A DNA stretch of 64,000 nucleotides, taken from Benincasa hispida (lineage: Eukaryota; Streptophyta; Magnoliopsida; Cucurbitales; Cucurbitaceae). The first letter of the stretch is position 1, and every line of letters begins with the position of its first letter. The notes under the pieces were generated by a model, which made no database searches, was not told the origin of the DNA, and saw only the letters and a list, made by a program, of their open reading frames with translations. The position numbers and the translations under genes were made by a program. This document shows positions 35,580-48,300 of this stretch, in pieces. The stretch is from NCBI RefSeq assembly GCF_009727055.1, contig NC_052353.1:60254079-60318078 (forward strand). Reading direction: 5' to 3'.

Positions 35580-36275
35580 GCGAATTCACCACTCATGCAA
35601 AAAATAAAATAAAATAAAATAAAATAAAATAACCACCATCATATATTTGTTTTTTTCAAGAAATTTTGATTTTCTTTTATTTTGATTTATTTTTGTTTGT
35701 GAACACTTTGTTCCTCTCCTTCTTTCGTTTTCTGTTGTGTAGTTTTTTTGTGTGTATTATTGTATGTGTTTTCTTCACTACGCTCTTCTCAGCATCCTTG
35801 AAAAAAACATTATTAAACAAAAAACAATGTAAGTACTTATGTGTTTACTTCAATTCACCACTTATGCAAAACAGTTTACATTTGTTTTTTTAGAAAATTT
35901 GAACTTTTTTAAAAATTTATATTTGTTTATGAACACTTTATTCATTTTTTTCTTGTTTCATTGGTTTTTATGTGTATTATTATATGTATTTTATTTCCTA
36001 CATTTTTTTCTCAGTATCCCCGAAAAAAGTACTATCAGACAAAAAAGAATGTAAGTTCTCATTGTTTACTTCAATTCACCATTTCTCCAAAACATTCTAC
36101 ATTTATTTTTTTAGGAAATTTTGAATTTCTTTTATTTCGATTTATATTTGTTTGTAGACACATTTGTCCTCTTCTTCTTCTTCTTCTTTTTTTTTTTTCT
36201 ACCTATATTTTTTTCTTAGCATCCCCGAAAAAGACATTATCAAGGAAAAAACTGTAAGTCTTCTTTGTTATCCTT
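35580..36275 (+). repeat. Three-unit tandem repeat with splice-site-like mini-exons
   Basis: Three diverged units of about 205-265 bp each begin with ATTCACCA (about 35584, 35851, 36074). Each has a T-rich stretch, an acceptor-like ...TCAG or CTTAG, a short block and a donor GTAAGT. The short blocks are 35793-35828 (36 nt), 36015-36050 (36 nt) and 36220-36253 (34 nt). Joined, they stay in one frame and encode 12-residue Lys-rich repeats of the pattern SxKKxLxxKK. An (AAAAT)n microsatellite lies at 35600-35634. It could be a fragment of a repetitive small-peptide gene or simply duplicated non-coding DNA. Confidence 0.5.
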
Positions 36276-37684
36276 CAATTTTTTTAAAAAAATTCATAGT
36301 AAGGGTTTATTTTTAGAATTAAATCGAAAGTAAGAGCTTTATTTTGATGAAGAATGTGACAATGACCAGCAAATATGAGAGATGAGATATGAAGGAGGAG
36401 TTGAGAATATTTTGAATATATTTTTTTAGAAATGTATTGTCTATTTTGATGGACAAGATAATGGTGAGGAAATGAAAATCAATTTGAGAAAATTAAGTAA
36501 TAACAAGATATGAAGGAAAAGGTTGAAAATATTCCTTAAAAAATGACAGTACTTTATTAGCCTACTTTGTTTTTTCTAAACCAACACGAGGAGATTTTAT
36601 TTTTTCAATTTTAAAAAATCATATCTTTAAATTGCACCATGATTCATATTTTATATTTATTTTTCTCTTAGTTTTAATTTTTCTTATATTTTTTTTATTA
36701 CATCATAAGTTTATGAATATAACTAATACAAGTTAAGTTAAAACTATTAATGAGATATTAGGTAAAAATTGAGTTCCTAATTTTAATTTCATTCCAATTT
36801 TAAAAGCCATATCTTTAGATTACACCGTGATTCATATTTTATATTTACTTTTTTTAATTTTAATTTTTTAATATTTTTTTAATCACATCATAAGTTTATG
36901 GATATAATTAATACAATGTAAGTTAAAATTCTTTGTTAAACTCCCTCAATTAATGAATGAAATAGAATAAACTATTATGTCTTGAAAATAAGAAGGTTCT
37001 TTTAAAAATAATAAAGATAAAAATAAGTTTTTTCATGACATTAAAATATTGACATTGATATTAATATTAAAATTTTGAGATTTGTGACATAAAAAATTGT
37101 TTAATGTTTTACTTATAAATGAATTATCTATTTTACCAATTTAAATATAACATAAAATTGAAATTGTCGGTATATATATATAACAAGATTTTGTTCCTTT
37201 TAAAAAAAAATTAACTTTTTTTTGTATAATTTTATAGAATAAACAAAATATTTGAAATAAAAAAAATCAATGACCCCAATTATATTTAAATGTAATAAAA
37301 TTGATAAATAAACTATTTTTTTTTCAAACTAATAAAATATTGACATAAATATTAAAACTATAATTTCGAGATTTGTGGCAAAAAAAATTGGTTTAATATT
37401 TTATTTAAAAATTGTAAATGATGTATCTATTCTTAATATTTTAAGTATAGAAAATAAAATAAGAAAATTGTGTTCCTTTTTAAAAATGGTTTTTTCCATA
37501 GTTTATATATATATATAAAAATTAACTACCTCAATTATTCTTACATTTAATAATACAGATAAATAAGACTATATTTTTCCCAAAAAATCTATATATAAGC
37601 GATAAATAGGAATCAATGATAGTCATCTATCATTGATAAAGGTATAAATAATCTAGTAGTAATAAACACACAAAATGTTCTATT
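36276..37684. repeat. AT-rich intergenic DNA with local duplications
   Basis: There is no gene. About 36600-36745 and 36785-36930 are direct copies (both with CATATCTTTA, TGATTCATATTTTATATTTA and CATCATAAGTTTATG). About 37040-37165 and 37325-37450 are also diverged copies (TAAAATATTGACAT...GAGATTTGTG). This looks like repeated small duplications of non-coding DNA. Confidence 0.55.
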
Positions 37685-38370
37685 AGTGAATTAATGAGAA
37701 TGTCTACAAACATGTAGCACAATTGCTACTTATTGACATAAAACAACCTAACAGTAATAAAAAGTTGTATTAATGAACATATTAGTTGTTGATCTATAAT
37801 TTACATTAAGAAAAATTCATTAGCAATAAACAAAAATGTTTGATAAGCATAGTTGATGAGCGACAGATATCTATCAATGATAGAATGCAAAAATAGTCCA
37901 TAGGTGATAAAAATCTATCATTGATAAACTATAGAAAATACTATACCAATAATAGATCCAAAAAATAAAAAAAATTATCATTTTTGTAAATTACTTATTT
38001 ATGTGACATATTTGCAAATATAACAACCAATTGTTGAGAATGACTTGGTAAAAATTTCTTTTTGCTTCATCTTCGTTGAAATACATATATAAAAACCTTT
38101 ATGTGTGCTTACTAAAAGTATTTAGAGTGGTACAAACATTTTTTCTCTCGTGTGTCTAAGTTGACTTCGAATAATCATACTAACCTTTTATTCTTTATTG
38201 TTTATTCTTTTAGTTTCAAACTATCATTTAGTCAAAAATTGATACCACCTAGCATAAAAGCATATTCGATATATATTCTTTACGATCCAAGATGGAGGAT
38301 CAAATCTTTTGTGACGTCAAGATTGATAATACATTGTCTATGTGAATTGAGTTATATTAGAAAAAGAGAA
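37685..38370 (+). repeat. 0.7-kb direct repeat, left copy
   Basis: It aligns with 43260-43965 in the same orientation through most of its length. Shared phrases include TTGTAAATTACTTATTT, CATATTTGCAAATATAA, AATTGTTGAGAATGA and AAAAGTATTT. The two copies are clearly diverged. There is no coding signal; the short frame at 38152-38385 is not conserved in the other copy. Confidence 0.65.
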
Positions 38371-39599
38371 GGAGATGGTGAATGATAACCCATGGCGTGC
38401 AGTAGCATTTGTGCGGCGTCGTTCCGTGTGGTAGAAGATTGGGGTGGCAGGGAGGGCGGAGGACGACGCAAATGGTATAAGAGTTAGGTTTTTTTTTTTT
38501 AAATTAAATTTTAATTCGCAACAGTTGTATAATAAAGAAAGAAATAATATATATTCCTTTAGCCTAAATTAAAATATCTTCTTCATATTTTTTTTATAAA
38601 ATAATTTAAAAAATAAAAAAAATTGAAAACTAAAATATTTTAATTTAATTTATTGTAATCTAATTTATTAGATTTCAAAATTCAAAAGATGTAAAATCTA
38701 AGAAAAAACGGAAGATAAATTCAAGTTTGAATAAGAAGAAAAATGAGGAATTAGGGAGGAAACTCAGAAATTAAGGAGAAAAATTAGAAACTTGGTTTAA
38801 ATATGATATTAACAGTTATAACACAATATGGGAAAGAAAGCCCACATGCCAAATACAATACTGCTAACACAATTACATTGAATATGTAAATAGTCCATAA
38901 AAATTTCCGAACAAGGGCCAAAGATTGGTTTAAATGTGATAAAGCTGATATATTACTTCTAACCCGAAATGCAATTACCTTTTATGTGTAAAGTTTTTAA
39001 AAGTATAAAAATAGATTCGAATAGATAATAATAGAAAAATTAAGAAAAATCTCTAATTTAAATTATTACCAAAATCTAATTTGATAATAAAATATAAATT
39101 CAAATTTCAAAAGGGAAACAAAAATATGGATGACACTCATTTTGTGTTTTGTACTCAATCTTTTAGGTTATAATCTGATAACTCGTGTTTGAATTAATTA
39201 CGTACAATGTATTCATATCTCGGTTATTAATCAAACTCTTTATTTACATTATATTTAATATTTTTGACATACGAATCAATAAAGGGTAAATTAGGCATTA
39301 TCAAAATGATACTTAAATGTCTTGCACACAATTTGCCATTAATCTTATTATTTTCAGTTTTTATAATATATCCAAACAAATCTTCAAATATTGTTATATT
39401 ATCCAATTTTCCTTTTTTAACTATTGTTTAAATTATATAAAATAATTTCATGTCACAATTTTTTTTAGTTTAAATTTTGAGTGACTCACAACTGTCTAAG
39501 TTTTTTTAAAAATATATATATAAGGAGAAAGAGAATTAGCTTTATGTTAGCCTAGAAATTGTTAAGCTAAATTCTAAACTTAAACCTGTGAATTAATTT
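38371..39599. other. AT-rich intergenic stretch with one GC-rich scrap
   Basis: 38390-38480 is unusually GC-rich for its surroundings (GGCGTGCAGTAGCATTTGTG, GGGTGGCAGGGAGGGCGGAG) and has no recognisable frame. It may be a fragment of a gene or transposon. The rest is AT-rich and I see nothing in it. Confidence 0.4.
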
Positions 39600-41060
39600 C
39601 AGCATAAATTTAGTTTTAAATATGTTGCGTTTCCAACCTCTTCGTGCCTTTGAAGATGGTTGAGGTGAGAATGAATGATTATGGAGGATCTCTTAGTACA
39701 AAGATGATGTTATGCGTCGAACGGATGATAGATTTATGTTCAAACACACTTTTCCAATTGCATACAAGTTTTCTTAAGCTAGACACAAGTATAAATCTAA
39801 CTTAGATGTCCTAATAAGTCCAGGATCAAATGCGGGGAAATCTAGAATAGATTGACGGATGTTGGTCTTTGGAACTATTGTAGAGGTTTAGTAATTAGTC
39901 GATATGTGTTGGTTATGTACACTAAACTACTTAGCACGCATGCAAAAGGAAGTAGGAGTTTCGATAAAGGAGAAGAGGGTACATGGATGAATGAATCATG
40001 CGTTAGATGATACACGTTGATCTCCTAGTTAAAACAACAAGTCTATATGAGCATAGTGACAGTGGAATGGAGATGGTAAGGATGTCTGCTAAACTCTAAA
40101 TATATGCGTGTGATGCATTTGGAGCCTGTTCTCTAATTTATACTCAACTCTCTCGATGTAGATGTCACACTTATCCTATCTCTAGGTTGCATGCATTGGT
40201 CAAAATGAACAAACAAATTATATGAATGACTTTATCTCTAAAATCAATCAACGTTCTAGCTTGATGAGTTCTACAAATAACTACTCTCTCGAGCAACTAA
40301 GTGTTTTTTACTTCAATCAACTGATCAGGTGGATTCAAGCAACAAACTTTATGCAAATATCAAGCCAGTAACTTCACACACACAAACAACTTAGTAATTT
40401 AATAGATGGAGAGGTGGAAAATGGTTGAAAGGGAGATTGAATTAAAGAAATATGTTTTGATACATAGAATTCTCAGTTCAATCAAGTAAGACGGTGAATG
40501 AAAATGCTAAGTAAAGGAAAGAAGTCAAATCGCAGGATTCAATCTCTTGTCCCCTTTAGCTCGTTTTTATGTTTGTTGTTGACAACTAGGTAGAAGGGAT
40601 GAAGGAGATGACTCTTCCAAGCTTCTCCGGCAACGCCTCGTTACCAGCAGTGGAAAATGGCAATCATCCCTCCTATTTCTTTCTTGCAGTCAATAGAGAT
40701 GAAGGATCTACAGGTTTTCAAAGTGTCTAACTCTCTAACTAATCTGGCTAACTCCTTCAACGGCAGACAACATCTCTTATTATAAGCAATCAACTCAATC
40801 ACTTGGTGATGTGATTGCATAAAATTCCATAACCTGGCATAGCCACCTGCCATTCTGCCTCGATCAGATGCCGCTAGTCAATTGCTCATACTTGCAAGTT
40901 GTGATTTGACGTTAAGTGCACGAATCAAATGTACCTACTATGCGTCGAGTCAGTTGGATGCATGCTCCTTGCGTTGGTTTTGTCTGCAACACTTAGTAAA
41001 CTTTCTTGATTCCTGCATTAAAGTGCGTTAGTGATACAGTTTTTACTTAAAGGATACTTT
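39600..41060 (-). mobile_element. Old, diverged relative of the solo-LTR family
   Basis: It has the same order of landmarks as copies 1-3 but is much degraded. They are CAAGTTTTCTTAAGC, ACACAAGTATAA, a region like GGATCAAATGCGGGGA (compare TCGAACACGGGGAC), CTATCTCTAGGTTGCATGCA, and a run of purine-rich lines before the 3' part. No target duplication or clean ends could be found. The 70-residue open frame at 40641-40853 has no known domain. Confidence 0.45.
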
Positions 41061-41640
41061 TGCATGAGTTTATCACATATATACAATTCCATGCGTTTTT
41101 CCTTTATTATAAATGTGTTTACATCACTTTTAATTTTAATTATTCCAACTTTGAGAGAACAACAAATTATCAAAGTATAGTTTTATTTGTGTTAGACTAT
41201 ACATCAAAATGCACATTAAAAAATTTCATTGACATATCATGCTAAAACTTTTAGAAGGTAAGAATTTTCGATATATATTTGAGTTCAAGAAAAAACTTTC
41301 TATACTTCCTTAAGTTCAAGTTACTATTAAAATAAATGGGCTTACATATATGACAGATTGACTCTTAACAATAGTAGATCTAATCAAGGTTCGAAATATT
41401 GATGTCTTGGGAATATCGCGATCCTAATTTTATGAAAATATCAATGGAAATATCGATATCGATGGAAATTTCAAGGAAAAATATGAAGATTGATGGAAAT
41501 TGAAACTTTTATTGTGACTTAATTAGACTATAGTTTACCATTTTTAATCACAATTTTCATAAAGCAAGACAACATTTAAATGTTTATTGTAAATGTCTGT
41601 GTTATATAGATGAAAACATTTAGATGTTTATTATTATAAT
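41061..41640. other. AT-rich intergenic DNA
   Basis: I see only a short tract at 41400-41500 with repeated ATGGAAAT and ATATCGAT phrases. No gene. Confidence 0.4.
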
Positions 41641-43266
41641 TAATTAATGAAATGTTTATTGTTTCTCGTTTCTTGTTTCCTATTTTTTAAGAAAAAGAAA
41701 CAGAAATATGTTTGGTAATTATTCCTGTATCTTGTTTCATAAGAAAAAAAAAATTGTTTGATAATCATTTCTTATTTCTCGTTTCTTGTATAGTTTTCCC
41801 TTGCATTTTCTCATATTTTATAATTTCAATATAATTTAGTGATATAAAATAAAAATATGTAGCATGCATTAAAATACAAAAAAAAAAACAAATATCAAAT
41901 ATTTACACTATCAAATATACATAAATCCCAATGTAAAATTAATAACAATAATACAATTGTTTCTATCATTTATATTTTGCTAAAATTTGATTTGCAATAT
42001 TATTTCTCAATCAAGTCATCTATTTTAAATGATGTCAACTCAAATCTAACTCAATTATGTTACCATGTAGTTGTGGTTGTAAAAAATATTAAAATGAACC
42101 TAAATGAATATCTCAATAAACAAAATTTATATATTGTGGTTTCGTATGTACTAAAAATAAAATAATAATAAATTTAAAATACATATTGCAAAATTTAAAA
42201 TTAAAAAAAAAAAGTGTGTATATACATATTGAAAATTTGAAATTTGAAAATCAAAATAACATATAAATGTTCCCCAGAGAAGCCAACAAGAAAGAAGTTC
42301 AAAGAAAGTACATATGAACAAGATCAATTTTTTGTTTCTAAGAGAATGCCATCAGTAGATTAAGTAAAGGAGGATTGATGGCATGAACCGGTGTGCTCTA
42401 TCCGCTAATTCACTTAGGAGGTGGGCAGATTATTTTTTGATTGGGCGGACGTACTTTTTAGCAATTTGAGATTTGAAAGGATTTCACGCTGCCTGGGAAA
42501 ATGCCCCACTGAAGAGGACGGGTAGTCTCCTTAGGGACTTGGCTCTACTATAAGGGAAAGTAGATAGATGACTCTCTTTACTCCTATTTCAAGCTTCAGG
42601 TTCGAAATCTCTCATCTTTAAATCTAAAATAGGCCTTTCAAAAAATAGTGGATTACTTATGTGAAGCAAGGATGCATGGCAAACTAATTCTTTAGTTGAT
42701 CCTGATCCTACGTGATTAGGTCAGAGAAAGACAAAAGGGTAAAGAAGGAGCTATGAAAGATATTCGTTGATATGGTTAGTAAGAATATAATATAGCGTAT
42801 ATGATTTCAAAATTTAAAATTTAAAATAAATTAACATATAAATATAAAAAATAAAGAAAATAAATATAAATAAAAGAAAGAAAAGTTATAAAAGAAATAT
42901 AAAAAATGTATACATAGAGAGAGAGAAAAGAGGAAATATAAAAGAAAGAAAGAAAAATAAAACAAAAAAGAATAAAAGAATATTATAACTTGGGATTCTA
43001 AGCCAAGATCATGAAGTTGAAAGTTGTATGGGCAAGCCTGTTTACCATCTTGCTAAGTGTATATATTGATGCATATAAGAAATGCAGTGGAATAAAATAG
43101 AAACTAAATAGGAGAAATTTATTTTGGTAGTTTCTTATATTTGGTCTTCTTTTTAGAAATATTTCTCAAATTTTAAAAATAAGAAACATGAACGTTTATC
43201 AAACAGTTTAGTTTCTTAAAATATGAGAAACAGAAAATAGAAAACAAGAATGTTATCAAACAGGCA
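41641..43266. mobile_element. Possible non-autonomous DNA element with inverted ends
   Basis: TGTTTGATAATCATTTCTTA-like sequence near 41756 (and TGTTTGGTAATTATTCCTGT near 41709) is inverted near 43190-43263, where the minus strand reads TGTTTGATAACATTCTTG and GTTTCTCATATTTTAAGAAA. Such ends are common in small hAT- or Mutator-type elements. I could not define exact termini or a target duplication. The interior holds an organelle-like segment and A/G-rich simple sequence. Confidence 0.35.
42262..42790. other. Possible organellar (mitochondrial) DNA insert
   Basis: About 530 bp have visibly higher GC and a different word usage from the AT-rich flanks (for example GAAAATGCCCCACTGAAGAG, GGGACTTGGCTCTACTATAA and GATTGGGCGGACGTACTTTT). 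The style recalls plant mitochondrial spacer DNA. No gene, tRNA or open frame is evident. The assignment is from impression only. Confidence 0.35.
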
Positions 43267-43965
43267 CAGAATGTCTACAAGCATGTACCATAGTTGTTAA
43301 TTGACATAAAAACAATCTTTATCACTAATGAACATATTAATTGTCTATTTATAGTTTATATATTAATAAGCCATTAGCAATAGACATAAGAAAAGTAAAT
43401 AAGCAATAGATACGCAAAAATACTCTATCAATTATAGAAATCTATCACCGACAAAATATTGAAATGGTATATCAATAATATATTCAAATATTTTTAAAAG
43501 TTTCATAGTTGTAAATTACTTATTTGTGTGGCATATTTGCAAATATAATAACTAATTGTTGAGAATGAGTTGTCAAAATTTACCTTTTTTCTTTCGCCTC
43601 ATATTGAAAGTTTTGTATGTTGTTGGAGTACATATACATTAAAACATTTATGTATGCCCGTTAAAAGTATTTAAGTGGTACTAACATTTATTCTCGTGTG
43701 CATCTCAGATAACTTCAAATACTTGTGCGCAAAATGAGTAAAGTTTTTTATTCTTTATTCTTTTAACATCAATGTCGTATTGAAATTGCTTTCAAACTAT
43801 TATTTAATACAAAAATTAATACCACTTAACATAAAAATATATTCGACAATATATATATTTTTTCTTACCATCGATGATAGAGGATCAATTTCTTTATGAC
43901 ATCAAGGTTGATAATATATTATTTATATGAATTGAATTATGCCAAAAAGATATTGGATAATTGAT
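43260..43965 (+). repeat. 0.7-kb direct repeat, right copy
   Basis: This is the diverged partner of 37685-38370, in the same orientation, ending about 1.4 kb upstream of the TPS coding start. No coding potential. Confidence 0.65.
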
Positions 43966-44068
43966 TTTAGTAATTTGATTTGATTAGATTTTCAGAAGCA
44001 AGCAAACTTAAAACATTATACTTCGTTAAGTTCTAAGCACGTCTGGGAGATATTCCGTCAATGTCGTA

Positions 44069-44328
44069 CACGTGTCGTAAATTCGCAATCGTGGCCGTTG
44101 AAGAAAGCTTACTATTGGGCATCGTACAAAGTTTTTGACATAATAACGCGTGGTACGCGCGTGTCCTTGTGCCAAAGTGTTGCCAGCTTCTGCTGATTCA
44201 GACTCCGACTGGCTGAATCTTATCCAATTTCTTTATTGAAAATGTGATATTTTTAACGTAAACAGTGACGGACCTATGATATTATTGGCTGTGACTTTAA
44301 CATGCTCTTTTAACCCACCCTACACGTG
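44069..44328 (+). promoter_or_regulatory. Two G-box (CACGTG) motifs upstream of TPS
   Basis: ACACGTGT at 44068-44075 and ACACGTGC at 44322-44329 contain the CACGTG core recognised by bZIP and bHLH factors. They lie about 0.5-0.75 kb before the inferred transcript start. A role in sugar, light or ABA response would be inference. Confidence 0.4.
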
Positions 44329-44835
44329 CCAATCTTGCTTCTCATTGGTCTTTTTTACGTATCTTTATCACCCCTTGGTAAAGGTATCAAACCTCCTCGT
44401 TAATTTCACGCTATAGTTTCCTCCTATAACAGAAGATTATTTACTTTATTTTTCTCTTTTTTAAATTTTAAATTATCATTATTATTATTATTTTTTAATT
44501 TTACGTTTCGTAGAAAAACATTTATATTTCATCGTGAGTCCAACAAACGCCACATTTTGCTCCTGGATCATACATTGCAAAAGTTGGAGAGGGTCATTGG
44601 CTGTAATATTTAAGCCGTTTCACAATCCATTTTTAGAAAGAAAAAGAAAAGGGATCAAAATTATTGGATTAGCTTAGAGGGAAGGGTCAGCTTCAAATCT
44701 TTGAATTGGAACAAATTCTTGCGCTCTGAAGAAATACGAATTTTGCAGCATTTTTTAAAAAAAAATTTTTAGGATTTTTGCTTCATTCTTGTTGTTGTTA
44801 CCGTTCGGGCTCTGGTCGTTCTTCAGATTTATCGG

Positions 44836-45269
44836 GTACGCGTCAAATTTCATTGGTTTTTCGGATTTGTTCTTTGTGTTTTCAATTCGCATTTGATCTT
44901 TCTTTCAATGTTGTTGTTTACGATGTCGGTTTCGATTAAAGAATGGATTTTATTTCGTAATTCTGGAAATGAAGGCATTGGTTGCAGTTGCTTTTTCTTG
45001 GAGGTTGAATTCTGCTATGGATTAAAGAGAATCTTTGAGGTTTTAGGATAAATAGGATTAGAATAATAGGAAAGATTACATGTACATTGGATAGGAATCG
45101 GTTTATCGTTGTGTTTCTCTTAATCCAGGGATTTTTCTGTTAAAAAACTGGCTTAATTACTCGATTGGGGGATAATCTGTTATTTTATTAACCCTTCGCA
45201 TATTCGTTATGCTGTTTTTGTAACTTTATTGTGTTACCGAACGTCTAAGGTTTTGATTGTTTTTGTTAG
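44836..45269 (+). other. Probable 5'-UTR intron of the TPS gene
   Basis: A donor-like ATCGG|GTACGC at 44836 and an acceptor with a T-rich tract, TTTTTGTTAG, ending at 45269 would remove 434 bp from the leader. The leader lacks ATG from about 44600 to 44835 and from 45270 to 45349, so the start at 45350 would be the first AUG. Class II plant TPS genes often have such a leader intron. Confidence 0.5.
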
Positions 45270-45349
45270 GTGCTGCCCTTGTTAAGTTGTTCGAATTGCC
45301 TTTGTGATTGAAGAATTAGGCTTTCATCTGGAAAACAAAGAAGAGAAAC

Positions 45350-48300
45350 ATGATTTCGAGATCTTACACAAATCTTTTAGATTTGGCTTCTGGAAATTTT
45401 CCAGCAATGGAAGTGAAAAAGAAGCGATTTCCGCGGGTCATATCCGTTCCGGGTAATGTAGCTGAGCTTGATGATGATCAAGCTTACAGTGTGACATCTG
45501 AAAACCCATCATCAATTTCCTCAGATCGAATGATAATTGTAGCAAACCAGCTTCCTTTAAGAGTAAAACGAAGAGAGGATGATAGTTCATGGAGTTTCAG
45601 TTGGAATGAAGATTCTTTGCTTTTGCAGCTTAAAGATGGCTTACCAGAAGATATGGAGGTTCTTTATGTCGGTTCGTTGAAAGTCGATATCCAACCAGAA
45701 GAGCAAGATGAGGTCTCTCAGATTTTGTTGGAGAAATTTAAGTGTATTCCTACATTTTTGCCTCCTCATGTTTTGAAAAAGTTTTATGATGGTTTCTGCA
45801 AGAGGCATTTGTGGCCTCTTTTTCATTATATGCTGCCATATTCTGCTGATCAGAAGGGTCGATTCGATCGCTCCATGTGGGAAGCCTATGTATCAGCAAA
45901 TAAGTTATTTTTCCAGAAAGTAGTTGAGGTCATCAACCCAGATGATGATTATATCTGGATCCATGATTACCATTTGATGGTATTGCCCACTTTCTTGAGG
46001 AGACGTTTTAACAGAGTTAAAATGGGTTTTTTCCTTCATAGTCCATTTCCTTCATCTGAGATCTACCGTACCCTTCCTGTTAGAGAGGAGATTCTCAAGG
46101 CATTACTTAACTCTGATATCATTGGATTTCACACTTTCGATTATGCTCGTCATTTCCTTTCTTGTTGCAGCCGAATGCTGGGTTTGGAATACCAGTCAAA
46201 AAGGGGATATCTTGGATTGGAATACTACGGCCGGACGATTGGGATAAAGATAATGCCTGTCGGTATTCATATGAGTCGGATTGAATCAGTGATGAAACTG
46301 GCAGATGAGGATGCTAAGACTAGGGAACTCATACAACAATTTGCAGGGAAGACGGTGTTGCTTGGTGTTGATGATTTGGACATTTTCAAAGGTATCAACT
46401 TGAAATTGTTAGCTATGGAACAGGTACTAAAGCAACATCCAAAGTGGCAGCGAAAAGCTGTGCTTGTCCAAATTGTAAATTCTGCCAGAGGCAAGGGAAG
46501 AGATTTACAGGAAATAGAAGATGAAATAAAAGAAAGCTGCAGAAGGATCAACAAGGAGTATGGACATCCTGGTTATGAGCCAATAGTACTTCTCGACAGC
46601 CACGTGCCAATTACTGAAAGAGTTGCTTATTATAGCATTGCTGAGTGTGTAGTTGTCACTGCTGTTAGAGATGGCATGAACCTAACTCCTTATGAGTACG
46701 TTGTTTGTAGACAGGGAATATCCACCTCCCAGAAATGTTTGAACTTCAGCGGAGCCAAAAAGAGCATGCTCGTCATATCCGAATTTATTGGATGTTCTCC
46801 ATCACTGAGTGGAGCATTTCGTGTCAACCCATGGAATGTTGAAAGGACAGCAGAGGCTCTGAATGAAGCAATATCAATGGCTGATTCAGAGAAGCAGCTC
46901 CGACATGAAAAGCATTATCGTTATATTGCTACACACGACGTGGCTTACTGGTCCCGTAGTTTCTTGCAAGATATGGAGAGAACTTGCTCAGATCATTTCA
47001 GGAGACGATGTTGGGGAATAGGTTTTAGTTTTGGATTCAGGGTTGTAGCTCTTGATCCCAATTTTAGAAAACTTTCAGTAGATGCCATTGTATCAGCATA
47101 CAGTAAGGCCGAAAGTCGGGCCATCCTGTTGGACTATGATGGCACTGTGATGCCCCAAAACTCCATAAATAAGTCACCAAGTGAGCAGGTTATCTCTATT
47201 CTTAACACGCTTTGCGCAGATGCAAAAAATGTGGTCTTCATTGTGAGTGGACGAGGGAGGGACAGCTTAAGCAAATGGTTTCGCTCCTGCAAGAAGCTTG
47301 GAATTGCAGCAGAACATGGATATTTTTTGAGGTTTGCTTCTATGATCTCACTCATGTTTTTCTATCCTCTCCTTCACGTTAATGGTGGTTGCGGGCGTTT
47401 CATTGAGTATTATTGCACAGTAAATACAGCTAGTTGTATTCATTTTTATCGATTTCTTTACCACTCTTTGAGAATTATCTAAAGCATAAATACTTGTTTC
47501 ACATCAGCTCAGCTGGAGCATATATTCTTTTTTATGCTGAGTGTTTGGATTTCTACTAAGGGAAACGATAGTTAAGAGATTTCTACCTCTGGATACTACA
47601 CTGCTATTCATCTCGCCTGGATTATAAGAGATTTTGAACAATTTTTAAAGTCCTATTACTTGCTGCAAAGTTTTCACTTTTGGTCATATTCTTTAACTTT
47701 TTCTTCTTTTCGAATTATATCATCAACTCTGTTCAAAATGGCCAGGCAGTCACAAAATAAAGAGTGGAAGATTTGCGGCCAAACTTCTGATTTTGGATGG
47801 ATGCAGATTGTCGAGCCTGTTATGAAATTGTATACCGAGGCTACAGATGGTTCTTCTATTGAAAGAAAGGAAAGTGCTTTTGTCTGGCAGTATCGAGATG
47901 CAGATCCTGGTTTCGGATCGTCCCAGGCAAAGGAGATGTTGGATCATTTAGAGAGTGTTTTGGCGAACGAACCTGTTGCAGTTAAAAGCGGCCAATTTAT
48001 CGTAGAAGTGAAACCACAGGTGTGTTATTATTCATTTACCTCCTGCATGTAGTTGACGTAACCTAAGCTTTTCTATGATAGAAATTCACTTAATATTTCA
48101 TTATTCGTCCTAGCGTGCAACATTTTCTGTGCACTTGGACATACTTTCTTCGAATATATATAACCGCACTGATTTTTCGATGCTGATCTCTTGTATTTGC
48201 TCCAGGGTGTTACCAAAGGCCTAGTGGCTGAAAAGATCTTTTCATCAATGGCGGAGGATGGAAAGCTTGCTGACTTTGTGTTGTGCATCGGCGACGACAG

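Noticed and set aside
35666..36257. Hydrophobic 71-98 residue frames as membrane protein genes
   Set aside because: The hydrophobic stretches come from T-rich, intron-like DNA and shift frame between repeat units; the micro-exon reading is more consistent.
40641..40853. 70-residue minus-strand frame
   Set aside because: It lies in an old relative of the solo-LTR family and has no recognised domain.
42262..42790. tRNA gene or coding gene in the GC-richer patch
   Set aside because: No cloverleaf could be drawn and no long open frame is present; only an organelle-like origin is suggested.
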